Assembly (NCBI GenBank): GCA_934647145.1
Contig: CAKUFB010000104.1
Location: forward strand, 1-8,666
Source: an uncultured Clostridia bacterium
Lineage (GTDB): Bacteria; Bacillota; Clostridia; Christensenellales; Aristaeellaceae
Length of the DNA: 8,666 bases
Direction of reading: 5' to 3'
Shown: in pieces, positions 1 through 5,353 of the stretch
Numbering within the stretch: the stretch's first letter is position 1
Layout: every line of letters starts with the position of its first letter
Program-made: the position numbers and the translations under genes
Notes under the pieces: model-generated
Databases searched by the model: none
What the model was told of the DNA's origin: nothing
What the model saw: the letters and a program-made list of their open reading frames with translations, nothing else

Positions 1-615
1 GTTGTTGCCCTGCTTCGAGCCGCGCGCCTTGCCGATCAGCGAAATCGCGCCGTCCGCGATCGTCAGCACCGGCTTGATATTCAGGATCGCGCCCGTCACC
101 GCCACGGTTTTGGAGATGCGCCCGCCGCGCTTCAGGTATTCCAGCGTATCCAGCAGCGCGATGACGCATACGTCAGCACGTTTTTCCTCCGCCCGGCGCG
201 CGATTTCCCCGGCGCTCATGCCCGCTTCCGCGCAGGAAATCGCATATTCTGCCAGGATACCCGCCCCGATCGAAGCGGAGCCGCTGTCCACCACCCGCAC
301 GTTGGGATAGCCCTGCGCCGCGAGACACGCGCTCTGGAAGGTGCCCGAGAGCTTTGAGGAGATCGTAATCACGACCGCCTCGCGTCCCTTCAGCCGCTCA
401 TATTCCTCCTCAAACGCGGCCGGCGCGGCCTGGCTGGTCGTGGGCAGCGCGTCGCTCTCGATCAGCATTTCATAAAAGCGTTGGCGCGTAACCGTCACGC
501 CGTCGATCAGCTCCCGCTCCCCGAATCGCACCGTAAGCGGCACAATGCGCACGTGCTCGAGATACTGCGCGGCGACGTCCACCGTTGAATCGATGATGAT
601 CTGCGTATGGCTCAT
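1..615 (-). CDS. DegV family fatty-acid-binding protein (C-terminus cut by window edge)
   Basis: DegV proteins bind a fatty acid; in Firmicutes the related FakB proteins present it to the kinase FakA for phospholipid synthesis. The 205 visible codons read MSHTQIIIDSTVDV at the N-terminus, then TTSQAAP around residues 58-64 and ISSKLSGTF around 84-92, the serine/threonine-rich ligand-contact motifs of the family. VDSGSASIGAG and the DTLEYLKRGGRIS helix follow, then a KPVLTI strand. The family is usually about 280 residues, so roughly 75 C-terminal residues lie beyond base 1. The ATG at 615-613 overlaps the TGA of the upstream marR gene as ATGA, so it is very probably translationally coupled and co-transcribed from the marR promoter. 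The frame is open to the edge with no defect. Family assignment is firm; whether it works as a FakB or an uncharacterised DegV is not decidable here. Confidence 0.93.
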   Translation of the reverse strand, partial: MSHTQIIIDSTVDVAAQYLEHVRIVPLTVRFGERELIDGVTVTRQRFYEMLIESDALPTTSQAAPAAFEEEYERLKGREAVVITISSKLSGTFQSACLAAQGYPNVRVVDSGSASIGAGILAEYAISCAEAGMSAGEIARRAEEKRADVCVIALLDTLEYLKRGGRISKTVAVTGAILNIKPVLTIADGAISLIGKARGSKQGNN

Positions 616-1055
616 GCTCTGTTCTCCTTTTCTTTTTCAAGTCGCGAGCTGATGGCCGCAAGCGCGCGGTACATCGCCGCTCGATCCGCATCGTCCACCT
701 CCGCGCTCGCCCATTCGACCAGGCCGTCGATCCTTTCGGCGATCGACCTTGCCACGGATTCCCCTTTTTCAGTGAGCCGCAGCGCGCTTCGATAGCGCCG
801 TCCGTTCTTCGCATCGCACACCAGATATCCGTTCTCCTCCAGGTATTCCAGCGAACGCGAAATCACCGCCTTATCCTCTTCGCATCGCTCGCACAGCGCC
901 GACGCGGTCAGCGCGCCCGCCGAATACAGATAATACAGGCAGTTTACGTGCGTCGCTTTCAGGTCAAATTTCGCCATTTCCTCCGCCTTGATCCGGCGAA
1001 TGCTTCGACTGATCTTCGCAATCAGTACGGTAAACGTCTCGAAACGATTCTCCAT
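612..1055 (-). CDS. MarR family transcriptional regulator
   Basis: A 147-residue winged-helix repressor of the usual MarR size. The N-terminal helix (about 1-25) leads into a helix-turn-helix at about 52-82 (ALTASALCERCEEDKAVISR), then the wing with DAKNGRRYRSALRLTEKG at about 92-109 and a C-terminal dimerisation helix. The start at 1055 is chosen because GGAGGACAGGAC directly precedes it and because the only minus-strand promoter in the gap lies at 1104-1132. An upstream in-frame ATG at 1238 would read through that promoter and both operators, so it is rejected. The gene is first in an operon with degV (4-bp ATGA overlap). The two palindromes in its own promoter imply autorepression; the degV neighbour suggests, but does not prove, a fatty-acid-like or other lipophilic ligand. 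Confidence 0.93.
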   Translation of the reverse strand: MENRFETFTVLIAKISRSIRRIKAEEMAKFDLKATHVNCLYYLYSAGALTASALCERCEEDKAVISRSLEYLEENGYLVCDAKNGRRYRSALRLTEKGESVARSIAERIDGLVEWASAEVDDADRAAMYRALAAISSRLEKEKENRA

Positions 1056-1078
1056 GTCCTGTCCTCCGCTTTCAATCA

Positions 1079-1098
1079 CATGTTGATTTGTCAACATG
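1079..1098. promoter_or_regulatory. MarR operator O1 (perfect palindrome)
   Basis: CATGTTGATTTGTCAACATG has perfect 8-bp arms (CATGTTGA / TCAACATG) around TTTG. It covers the predicted transcription start of the marR promoter, so a bound dimer would block initiation. The size and AT-rich core fit a MarR-type dimer site; that MarR is the binder is inferred from position. Confidence 0.75.
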
Positions 1099-1103
1099 AA
1101 ACT

Positions 1104-1132
1104 AGTATAGTACACAGACGTTGATTTGTCAA
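1104..1132 (-). promoter_or_regulatory. marR-degV promoter
   Basis: On the minus strand a perfect TTGACA (1132-1127) and TATACT (1109-1104) are separated by 17 bp. Transcription would start near 1097, about 40 nt upstream of the marR ATG. The -35 box lies inside one palindrome (1120-1133) and the start site inside the other (1079-1098), the arrangement expected for an autorepressed MarR promoter. Confidence 0.85.
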
Positions 1133-1133
1133 C
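1120..1133. promoter_or_regulatory. MarR operator O2 (second palindrome copy)
   Basis: GTTGATTTGTCAAC is a perfect 5-bp-arm palindrome with the same TTTG centre as O1. The shared stretch runs on as a 20-bp direct repeat (1082-1101 and 1120-1139, ending in CAACATGAAA), offset by 38 bp. It contains the marR -35 box. It ends about 20 bp before the -35 box of the divergent esterase promoter, so control of that gene is possible but not shown by overlap. Confidence 0.72.
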
Positions 1134-1155
1134 ATGAAAAAGGGAAAAGACATAT

Positions 1156-1184
1156 TTGACACATGCGCGGAAGTCTGGTATACT
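1156..1184 (+). promoter_or_regulatory. Promoter of the acetyl-xylan esterase gene
   Basis: TTGACA (1156-1161), a 17-bp spacer and TATACT (1179-1184) form a near-consensus sigma-A promoter. The expected start is near 1191, giving a 5' leader of about 50 nt. Such a strong match suggests high basal expression unless repressed. The marR promoter in the opposite direction uses the same -35 and -10 hexamers. Confidence 0.82.
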
Positions 1185-1240
1185 GTGTTCGGTTTTTTCG
1201 CACGGACAGAAACTGACAGACAGAAAGGAACGATTCACAC

Positions 1241-2209
1241 ATGCTGATTGATAAGCCGCTATCGGAGCTAAAGGTCTACATGGGGCGCAACGAATGCCCG
1301 GAGGACATCGACGCGTACTGGGACAGGAGCCTGGCCGAAATGGAACAGCTGGGCGTGGGCTATGAGCTTGTGCCCGCCGAATTCCAGCTGCCCGGCCTGG
1401 CCGAGTTTTACCACCTGTACTTCACCGGCATGCAGGGCGCGCGCATCCACTGCAAGTTCGCCCGCCCGGTCAGGCGCGAGGGCAAGCTGCCCGCTGTGCT
1501 GCGCTTCCACGGCTATTCGGGCGACTGCGGCTCCTTCAGCAGCCTGGCGGGCTACGCGCTGCAGGGCTTCGTGATCGCCGCGCTGGACTGCCGCGGTCAG
1601 GGCGGCCTGTCCGAGGACGTGGGTGGTGTCAGGGGCAACACGCTGCACGGCCACATTATCCGCGGCCTGGACGAAGGCTCTCCGGACGCGCTGTACTTCC
1701 GCAACGTGTTCCTGGACTGCGCTCAGCTGGCCCGCATCGTGATGGCCATGGACGACGTGGACGAGACCCGCGTGGGCGCGCACGGCGGCTCCCAGGGCGG
1801 CGGTCTGACGCTGGCCTGCGCGGCCCTGACCCCCACGCTCAACCGCGCCGCGCCCAGCTATCCCTTCCTGAGCGACTACCGCCGCGTGTGGGAGATGGAC
1901 CTTGCCAAGGGCGCGTACCTCGAGCTGCAGGAATACTTCCGCCACTTCGACCCCCGTCATGAGCGCGAGGCAGACGTCTTCACCCGCCTGGGCTACATCG
2001 ACAACAAGAACCTCGCCCACCGCATCCGCTGCAAGGTCAAGATGTTCACCGGCATGATGGACACCATCTGCCCGCCCTCGACCCAGTTCGCGGCCTACAA
2101 CCGCATTCCCTCCGAGAAGGAGGTCGTCATCTACCCCGACTTCGGCCATGAAGGCCTGCCTGAAAACGACGACATGGTCATGCAGTACATGGTGGAGATG
2201 AAGGCCTGA
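1241..2209 (+). CDS. Acetyl-xylan esterase / cephalosporin-C deacetylase (CE7 family)
   Basis: A 322-residue alpha/beta hydrolase that removes acetyl groups from xylo-oligosaccharides and other small acetylated substrates. The catalytic triad reads Ser184 (in HGGSQGGG), Asp274 (in GMMDTICPPS) and His303 (in DFGHEG). The oxyanion residues are Tyr92 (in RFHGYSG) and Gln185, and the CE7 signature RGQGG is at 118-122. Length and triad spacing match characterised CE7 enzymes. There is no signal peptide, so it is cytoplasmic, as is typical of this family, and works on imported oligosaccharides. AAAGGA at about 1224-1229 is the ribosome binding site. It is monocistronic, transcribed from the promoter at 1156-1184, and divergent from the marR-degV operon. 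It faces the GH127 gene at its 3' end. All active-site residues are present, so it should be functional. Confidence 0.95.
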   Translation: MLIDKPLSELKVYMGRNECPEDIDAYWDRSLAEMEQLGVGYELVPAEFQLPGLAEFYHLYFTGMQGARIHCKFARPVRREGKLPAVLRFHGYSGDCGSFSSLAGYALQGFVIAALDCRGQGGLSEDVGGVRGNTLHGHIIRGLDEGSPDALYFRNVFLDCAQLARIVMAMDDVDETRVGAHGGSQGGGLTLACAALTPTLNRAAPSYPFLSDYRRVWEMDLAKGAYLELQEYFRHFDPRHEREADVFTRLGYIDNKNLAHRIRCKVKMFTGMMDTICPPSTQFAAYNRIPSEKEVVIYPDFGHEGLPENDDMVMQYMVEMKA

Positions 2210-2233
2210 TCACTGCATGCCGCAGCTTTTGAA

Positions 2234-2293
2234 AATCCCCGCACCGCTTTGCGGCGCGGGGATTCAGCTTGTCAAAAAAGTTTTGACAAGCTG
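2234..2293. terminator. Tandem hairpins between convergent genes, probable terminator region
   Basis: Two adjoining stem-loops lie 25 bp after the esterase stop. The first pairs AATCCCCGC (2234-2242) with GCGGGGATT (2256-2264) and has an inner CCGC/GCGG stem. The second is a perfect 13-bp stem, CAGCTTGTCAAAA (2265-2277) with TTTTGACAAGCTG (2281-2293), around a 3-nt loop. Neither has a T-run after it on the plus strand. On the minus strand the first hairpin is followed by ATTTTC, so it suits termination of GH127 transcripts better. Terminator activity is inferred from position and stem strength. Confidence 0.6.
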
Positions 2294-2450
2294 GCGGACG
2301 GAGAAGCAGGCTCCCTCTGCCCCCTCACCAGTTTTGCTGAAATCTAAAGGATTTCCAAATGTAAAAACCGCAGGGAAACTTTTTTCCCCTCCGGAAAGTG
2401 GAATTTACGATAACAGCCCCGTGCCCACGCTGTGTATTTGCGCTGCCCGA
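2294..2450. other. Non-coding gap between tandem hairpins and repeat copy A
   Basis: No gene, promoter or RNA is supported here. The only local structure is a small perfect hairpin GAAATC (2339-2344) / GATTTC (2350-2355) and an A/T-rich stretch with GGGAAACTTTTTTCCC around 2374-2389, which could act as a weak extra terminator in either direction. Base composition is noticeably less GC-rich than the flanking genes. Confidence 0.5.
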
Positions 2451-2575
2451 GTCGGCAATGCCGACCAGTAATCCGCAAGAAAGCTTGCGGATTCGAAGAA
2501 ACCAGCCGCTCCAATCTATGGCGGCTGGTTTCGTGTTCTATCCGGCGGCAGCAACCGGGTGCAGGCTCAGCCTGC
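2451..2575 (+). repeat. Modular multi-hairpin intergenic repeat, copy A
   Basis: First of four copies of an element I do not recognise. In order: hairpin 1 GTCGGC-AAT-GCCGAC (2451-2465); hairpin 2 AATCCGCAAG-AAAG-CTTGCGGATT (2470-2493); hairpin 3, a 12-bp stem GAAACCAGCCGC (2498-2509) / GCGGCTGGTTTC (2521-2532) around the loop TCCAATCTATG; then one 30-bp unit (2546-2575) that ends in GCAGGC-TCA-GCCTGC. An outer GGCGGCA (2544-2550) / TGCCGCC (2573-2579) pairing is also possible. It lies between the 3' ends of the esterase and GH127 genes, so any transcript carrying it is a 3' tail. Confidence 0.85.
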
Positions 2576-2596
2576 CGCCCCCCGCTGCGCCAGTCA

Positions 2597-4447
2597 TTAT
2601 CGCGCGACCTTCACCCAGGCGGCCATGCGGGAGTGGCAGTCCCAGGTCTTGCCGGCCGAGGCGTAGTCGATCAGGCGCATGGTTTTGCCGCCCTCAAGCG
2701 GCACGGCGACCGTCACCTGCGCGGCGAAGGGCACAGGCTCGGTCAGATGCGCCTCCTCGTCGGTCAGGCGCACGGGCGCGTCCACGTCCTCGCCCAGCCG
2801 CGCGTCGCGCGCCAGGGTCAGCGGGCCGCGGCAGAAGGCGACGTAGGGCGCGTCGCCGCTGGACACGCCGCAGGCCTCGGGCAGAATTCGCCGCACGCGC
2901 ATGTCGAGCGACAAGCGGATCACATCGCCGTTCTTCCACACGCGGTCGAGCAGGGCGTAGCCGCTCTCCTCGCAGGGCACGGTCTCGCCGTTGACCGTCA
3001 GCAGGGTCTCCCCGCTCCACGCGGGGACGCGCACCCAGATCTCGAAGCGCTCCTCCTTTGCCAGGCACACGGTGGTCTCGACCAGGCCGTCCGCCGGGTA
3101 GCCGGTGCGGGTGATCAGGCTGAGGAACTGGCCGGAGGGCGTGCTCGCCTGCACCTTGCCGTCCAGGAACAGATTGAGCGCCAGGCCGTTTCTGTGCGCC
3201 ATCACGCCCACGCGGCCCATAAAGCCGGTGCCCGCCGCGCCGATCGCCGCGCAGCAGCCGTAGAACGCGCCCTCCTCCATCACCTTAAACCCGCCGATCA
3301 TGCGGCCGCGCACGCCGGGCAGCAGGGGCGAGTAGCTGTCGAAAGGCAGGCCGCCGTTGGTCTCGCACTTTTTTGTGTTGACCGCGCCCAAAAGCGCGTT
3401 GTACATCGACTGCTCGATGCAGTCGGCGAAGAACGCGTCGCCGCTCAGGCCCAGCGCCTGCAGGCACAGCTTCATCCAGGTCACGGTGACGCAGGTTTCC
3501 TGCATGATGCCCTTCTCGGACGCGTCCAACTGGCGCACGGCCGAGTGGTCGAACAGCTCGTGGGTACAGCCCGCGCAGCCGATGACGGTGATGTCGGTCT
3601 TCGCGGCCTGATAAGCGAAGCGGATCACCGCCTGCTTCCACTTTTCGCTGCCGGTGACGCGGGCATACTCGGCCAGACCCTCAAAGCAGCTCATCATCTC
3701 GTAGGCCTTGGTGAAGGGATACTGGTACGGGGCCAGCCTGTCCTCATAGGCCATCTCGAACAGGTTCATCTTCGTGCAGCCGCCGCGCGAGACGATGTAG
3801 TCGGCGAAGTCCAGGTACCGCTTCTCGCCGGTCAGGCTGTACAGCCGCACGAACGGCTCCAGGATCGAGCTGGAATTCAGGCCGCCCCAGTGGTCGGTCG
3901 CGGTGTTGATCTCGATCTTGCCTTCCTTTTCGTCGCCGATGCGCCCGACAATGTAGTCGGCGTGGCGCTTGATCGCCTCCACAATCCGCTCCGAGAGCGC
4001 CTCGTCCCGGCAGATCTCGAGGAAGTACTCCAGGCCCAGCAGGATGTACTTGCGCCCCCACAGATCCCAGCCGTGGAACTCAACCTCCCTGGAATAGCTA
4101 CTGAAGCGGCCGTCCTCGTCCTGCGCGGTGAGCAGGTCGCGCACCGTGCGCTCCATCGCCCGGTAGAGCGGCTCGCTCCCGGTCACCTCATACGTAAACA
4201 CCGCGCCGCGCATCATCTTTCCCCAGTATTCGCAGCGCCAGCCGTGGTCGGCGTCGTCCACATTGCGGCGGAACTGGTTGACGAACAGCGTCCATAGCTT
4301 CTCGTCCAGCAGCTGCTCCCGCTCGATGAAGCGGGCGGTATCCATCAGGATTCCCTGAAAGTTCAGCGCCCCCGCGCCCAGGCTCCACAGGCGGTCGGTC
4401 TGCCTGCGCGCGCCGTACAGGCGCTCGGTATATTGATTCTCAGCCAT
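2597..4447 (-). CDS. GH127/DUF1680 family glycoside hydrolase, likely beta-L-arabinofuranosidase
   Basis: A 616-residue protein of the DUF1680 (GH127 and relatives) fold: an (alpha/alpha)6 barrel for roughly the first 400 residues, then beta-rich domains with WVRVPAWSG and a VNGE segment near 471-488. In characterised GH127 enzymes a zinc is held by one Glu and three Cys, and the first of two adjacent Cys is the nucleophile. The matching residues here are Glu317 and Cys319 (ETC motif) and Cys398-Cys399 (YGCCAA), with nearly the same spacing as the family. Glu297 (HELFDH) is the best acid/base candidate, a few residues further from the ETC motif than usual. There is no signal peptide, so it probably acts on imported arabino-oligosaccharides. 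The start at 4447 follows AAGGAGT by 8 nt; the in-frame ATG at 4552 lies upstream of the promoter and is rejected. Exact substrate is uncertain because the superfamily contains several specificities. Confidence 0.92.
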   Translation of the reverse strand: MAENQYTERLYGARRQTDRLWSLGAGALNFQGILMDTARFIEREQLLDEKLWTLFVNQFRRNVDDADHGWRCEYWGKMMRGAVFTYEVTGSEPLYRAMERTVRDLLTAQDEDGRFSSYSREVEFHGWDLWGRKYILLGLEYFLEICRDEALSERIVEAIKRHADYIVGRIGDEKEGKIEINTATDHWGGLNSSSILEPFVRLYSLTGEKRYLDFADYIVSRGGCTKMNLFEMAYEDRLAPYQYPFTKAYEMMSCFEGLAEYARVTGSEKWKQAVIRFAYQAAKTDITVIGCAGCTHELFDHSAVRQLDASEKGIMQETCVTVTWMKLCLQALGLSGDAFFADCIEQSMYNALLGAVNTKKCETNGGLPFDSYSPLLPGVRGRMIGGFKVMEEGAFYGCCAAIGAAGTGFMGRVGVMAHRNGLALNLFLDGKVQASTPSGQFLSLITRTGYPADGLVETTVCLAKEERFEIWVRVPAWSGETLLTVNGETVPCEESGYALLDRVWKNGDVIRLSLDMRVRRILPEACGVSSGDAPYVAFCRGPLTLARDARLGEDVDAPVRLTDEEAHLTEPVPFAAQVTVAVPLEGGKTMRLIDYASAGKTWDCHSRMAAWVKVAR

Positions 4448-4476
4448 GTTTTGGACTCCTTTCCAATCATTTGCGA

Positions 4477-4506
4477 TTGTATTGTACCACACCCGCGTGT
4501 TATAAT
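4477..4506 (+). promoter_or_regulatory. Promoter of the C_GCAxxG_C_C gene, overlapping a divergent promoter
   Basis: TTGTAT (4477-4482), an 18-bp spacer and a perfect TATAAT (4501-4506) drive the plus-strand gene from about 4513, leaving a leader near 38 nt. Its -35 box overlaps the -10 box of the minus-strand GH127 promoter at 4481-4486. Confidence 0.7.
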
Positions 4507-4509
4507 CAT
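4481..4509 (-). promoter_or_regulatory. Promoter of the GH127 gene (extended -10 type)
   Basis: On the minus strand TACAAT (4486-4481) is preceded by TGG, giving a TGn extended -10 that can compensate for the poor -35 region near 4503-4509. Transcription would start about 4474, some 27 nt before the GH127 start codon. It overlaps the opposite promoter almost completely, so only one polymerase could bind at a time. The ACAC/GTGT inverted repeat (4489-4500) within the shared spacer is a weak operator candidate. Confidence 0.55.
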
Positions 4510-4550
4510 CCCAGTACACAAAACTTTTCGAAAACACGGAGGTACGTCCC

Positions 4551-5003
4551 ATGAACCATGCGGATTTGGCGCGAGAATACTTTCTGAAGGGCTATAACTG
4601 TGCGCAGGCCGTCGTGCTGGCCTTCAGCGATCTGACGAATATCGACGAGGTACAGGCGGTGCGCCTGGCGTCCTCCTTCGGCGGCGGAATGGGCGGCCTG
4701 AGGCAGAACTGCGGCGCGGTCAGCGGCATGCTGATCGTCGCGGGACTGCTCATGGGCTACGACGAGCCCAACAACCTCGAGGTCAAGCGCGCCCACTACG
4801 AACGCGTGCAGGCGCTCGTCAACGCCTTCATCGAGCGAAACGGCACCATGAACTGCCGCGAGCTGCTCACCCGCGCGGGCGTACCCGTCTCCCCTACCCC
4901 CGCCGAACGCACCCCCGAGTACTACGCCAAACGCCCCTGCGAGCGCCTCATCGCCTCCGCCGCCGCGCTGCTGGAGGAGACGATCGAGAGGCGGCCTTTC
5001 TGA
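4551..5003 (+). CDS. C_GCAxxG_C_C family probable redox protein
   Basis: A 150-residue soluble protein of the C_GCAxxG_C_C family, whose conserved cysteines suggest a redox or metal-binding role; no reaction is established. The signature is complete: Cys17 (YNCAQAV), the glycine-rich FGGGMGGLRQNCGAVSG block with Cys54, Cys102 (NCREL) and Cys130 (RPCERL). Glycines of the central block are intact. GGAGG at 4538-4542 lies 8 nt before the ATG. It is transcribed alone from 4477-4506, divergent from the GH127 gene. The last codons and the TGA stop form the left arm and loop of a strong hairpin (4984-5019). The pairing of its promoter with that of the arabinosidase is a physical link; a functional link is not evident. 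Confidence 0.92.
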   Translation: MNHADLAREYFLKGYNCAQAVVLAFSDLTNIDEVQAVRLASSFGGGMGGLRQNCGAVSGMLIVAGLLMGYDEPNNLEVKRAHYERVQALVNAFIERNGTMNCRELLTRAGVPVSPTPAERTPEYYAKRPCERLIASAAALLEETIERRPF

Positions 5004-5019
5004 GAAAGGCCCCTCTCGA
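4984..5019 (+). terminator. Strong hairpin spanning the stop codon (terminator-like, no U-tract)
   Basis: TCGAGAGG (4984-4991) pairs with CCTCTCGA (5012-5019) and GGCCTTTC (4993-5000) with GAAAGGCC (5004-5011). C4992 is the only bulge and the loop is the TGA stop codon itself (5001-5003). A 16-bp stem is enough to stop or pause polymerase or to protect the mRNA 3' end, but no T-run follows, so it is not a canonical intrinsic terminator. Confidence 0.55.
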
Positions 5020-5037
5020 GCTCTCCCGGAAAGCACT

Positions 5038-5090
5038 TGCGAAACAAGGATAAACCTCTCTACCCAAAAGTAATTTTCGCATGAGAGGTT
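5038..5090 (+). other. Interleaved inverted repeats, possible structured RNA
   Basis: TGCGAAA (5038-5044) can pair with TTTCGCA (5075-5081), and AACCTCTC (5053-5060) with GAGAGGTT (5083-5090). The two helices interleave in pseudoknot order. I do not recognise it as a known riboswitch or small RNA. It may be chance, since the first helix is only 7 bp. Bases 5091-5151 downstream show only a short GAAGC (5104-5108) / GCTTC (5115-5119) stem. Confidence 0.3.
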
Positions 5091-5151
5091 GGATGGGGAC
5101 GCTGAAGCGACGGTGCTTCCGGCGTGCTCAGCATACCAGTAAGCAGTGGGA

Positions 5152-5278
5152 GTCGGCAGCGCCGACTATCAATCCGCAAGGAAGCTTGCGGATTCGAAGA
5201 CTTCGGCCGCTTCAGTCTATGGCGGCCGACAGTCGTCGCCAGGATGCGCGGCAGCCAGTGCGTGCAGGCTCAGCCTGC
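5152..5278 (+). repeat. Modular multi-hairpin intergenic repeat, copy B
   Basis: Same order of parts as copy A. Hairpin 1 is GTCGGC-AGC-GCCGAC (5152-5166); hairpin 2 is AATCCGCAAG-GAAG-CTTGCGGATT (5171-5194); hairpin 3 pairs TCGGCCGC (5203-5210) with GCGGCCGA (5222-5229) around TTCAGTCTATG. One 30-bp unit (5249-5278) ends in GCAGGC-TCA-GCCTGC. The stem of hairpin 3 differs from copy A on both arms, so pairing is kept. It sits between the C_GCAxxG gene and the LCP gene, about 75 bp before the latter. The segment before the 30-bp unit (CAGGATGCG) resembles copy D more than A or C. Confidence 0.85.
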
Positions 5279-5353
5279 CTGGGAACGAATTTGCGGCTGT
5301 GTGCGTCTAATATGATATTCACGGGAGGAATTCCCGAGCAGAGGTGAAGGAAC

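Noticed and set aside
1151..1165. A third MarR operator over the esterase -35 box (CATATTTGACACATG)
   Set aside because: Only the outer CAT/ATG match; the core differs from the two good palindromes and the arms do not pair, so resemblance is too weak.
1056..1238. Longer MarR starting at the in-frame ATG at 1238
   Set aside because: The added 61 codons would cover both operators and the promoter, lie upstream of the transcription start, and lack a ribosome binding site, whereas 1055 has a strong one.
1268..2149. A 293-codon open frame on the minus strand opposite the esterase gene
   Set aside because: It is antisense to a complete CE7 enzyme with intact triad, no ribosome binding site is evident, and its composition is that of a GC-rich shadow frame.
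2451..2575. Insertion sequence or transposon ends
   Set aside because: No transposase gene, terminal inverted repeats or target-site duplications are visible around any of the four repeat copies in this window.
2432..4297. A 621-codon open frame on the plus strand opposite the GH127 gene
   Set aside because: It is antisense to a gene with all family motifs, its translation is low-complexity Ala/Arg/Val/His-rich with no recognisable domain, and long shadow frames are expected at this GC content.
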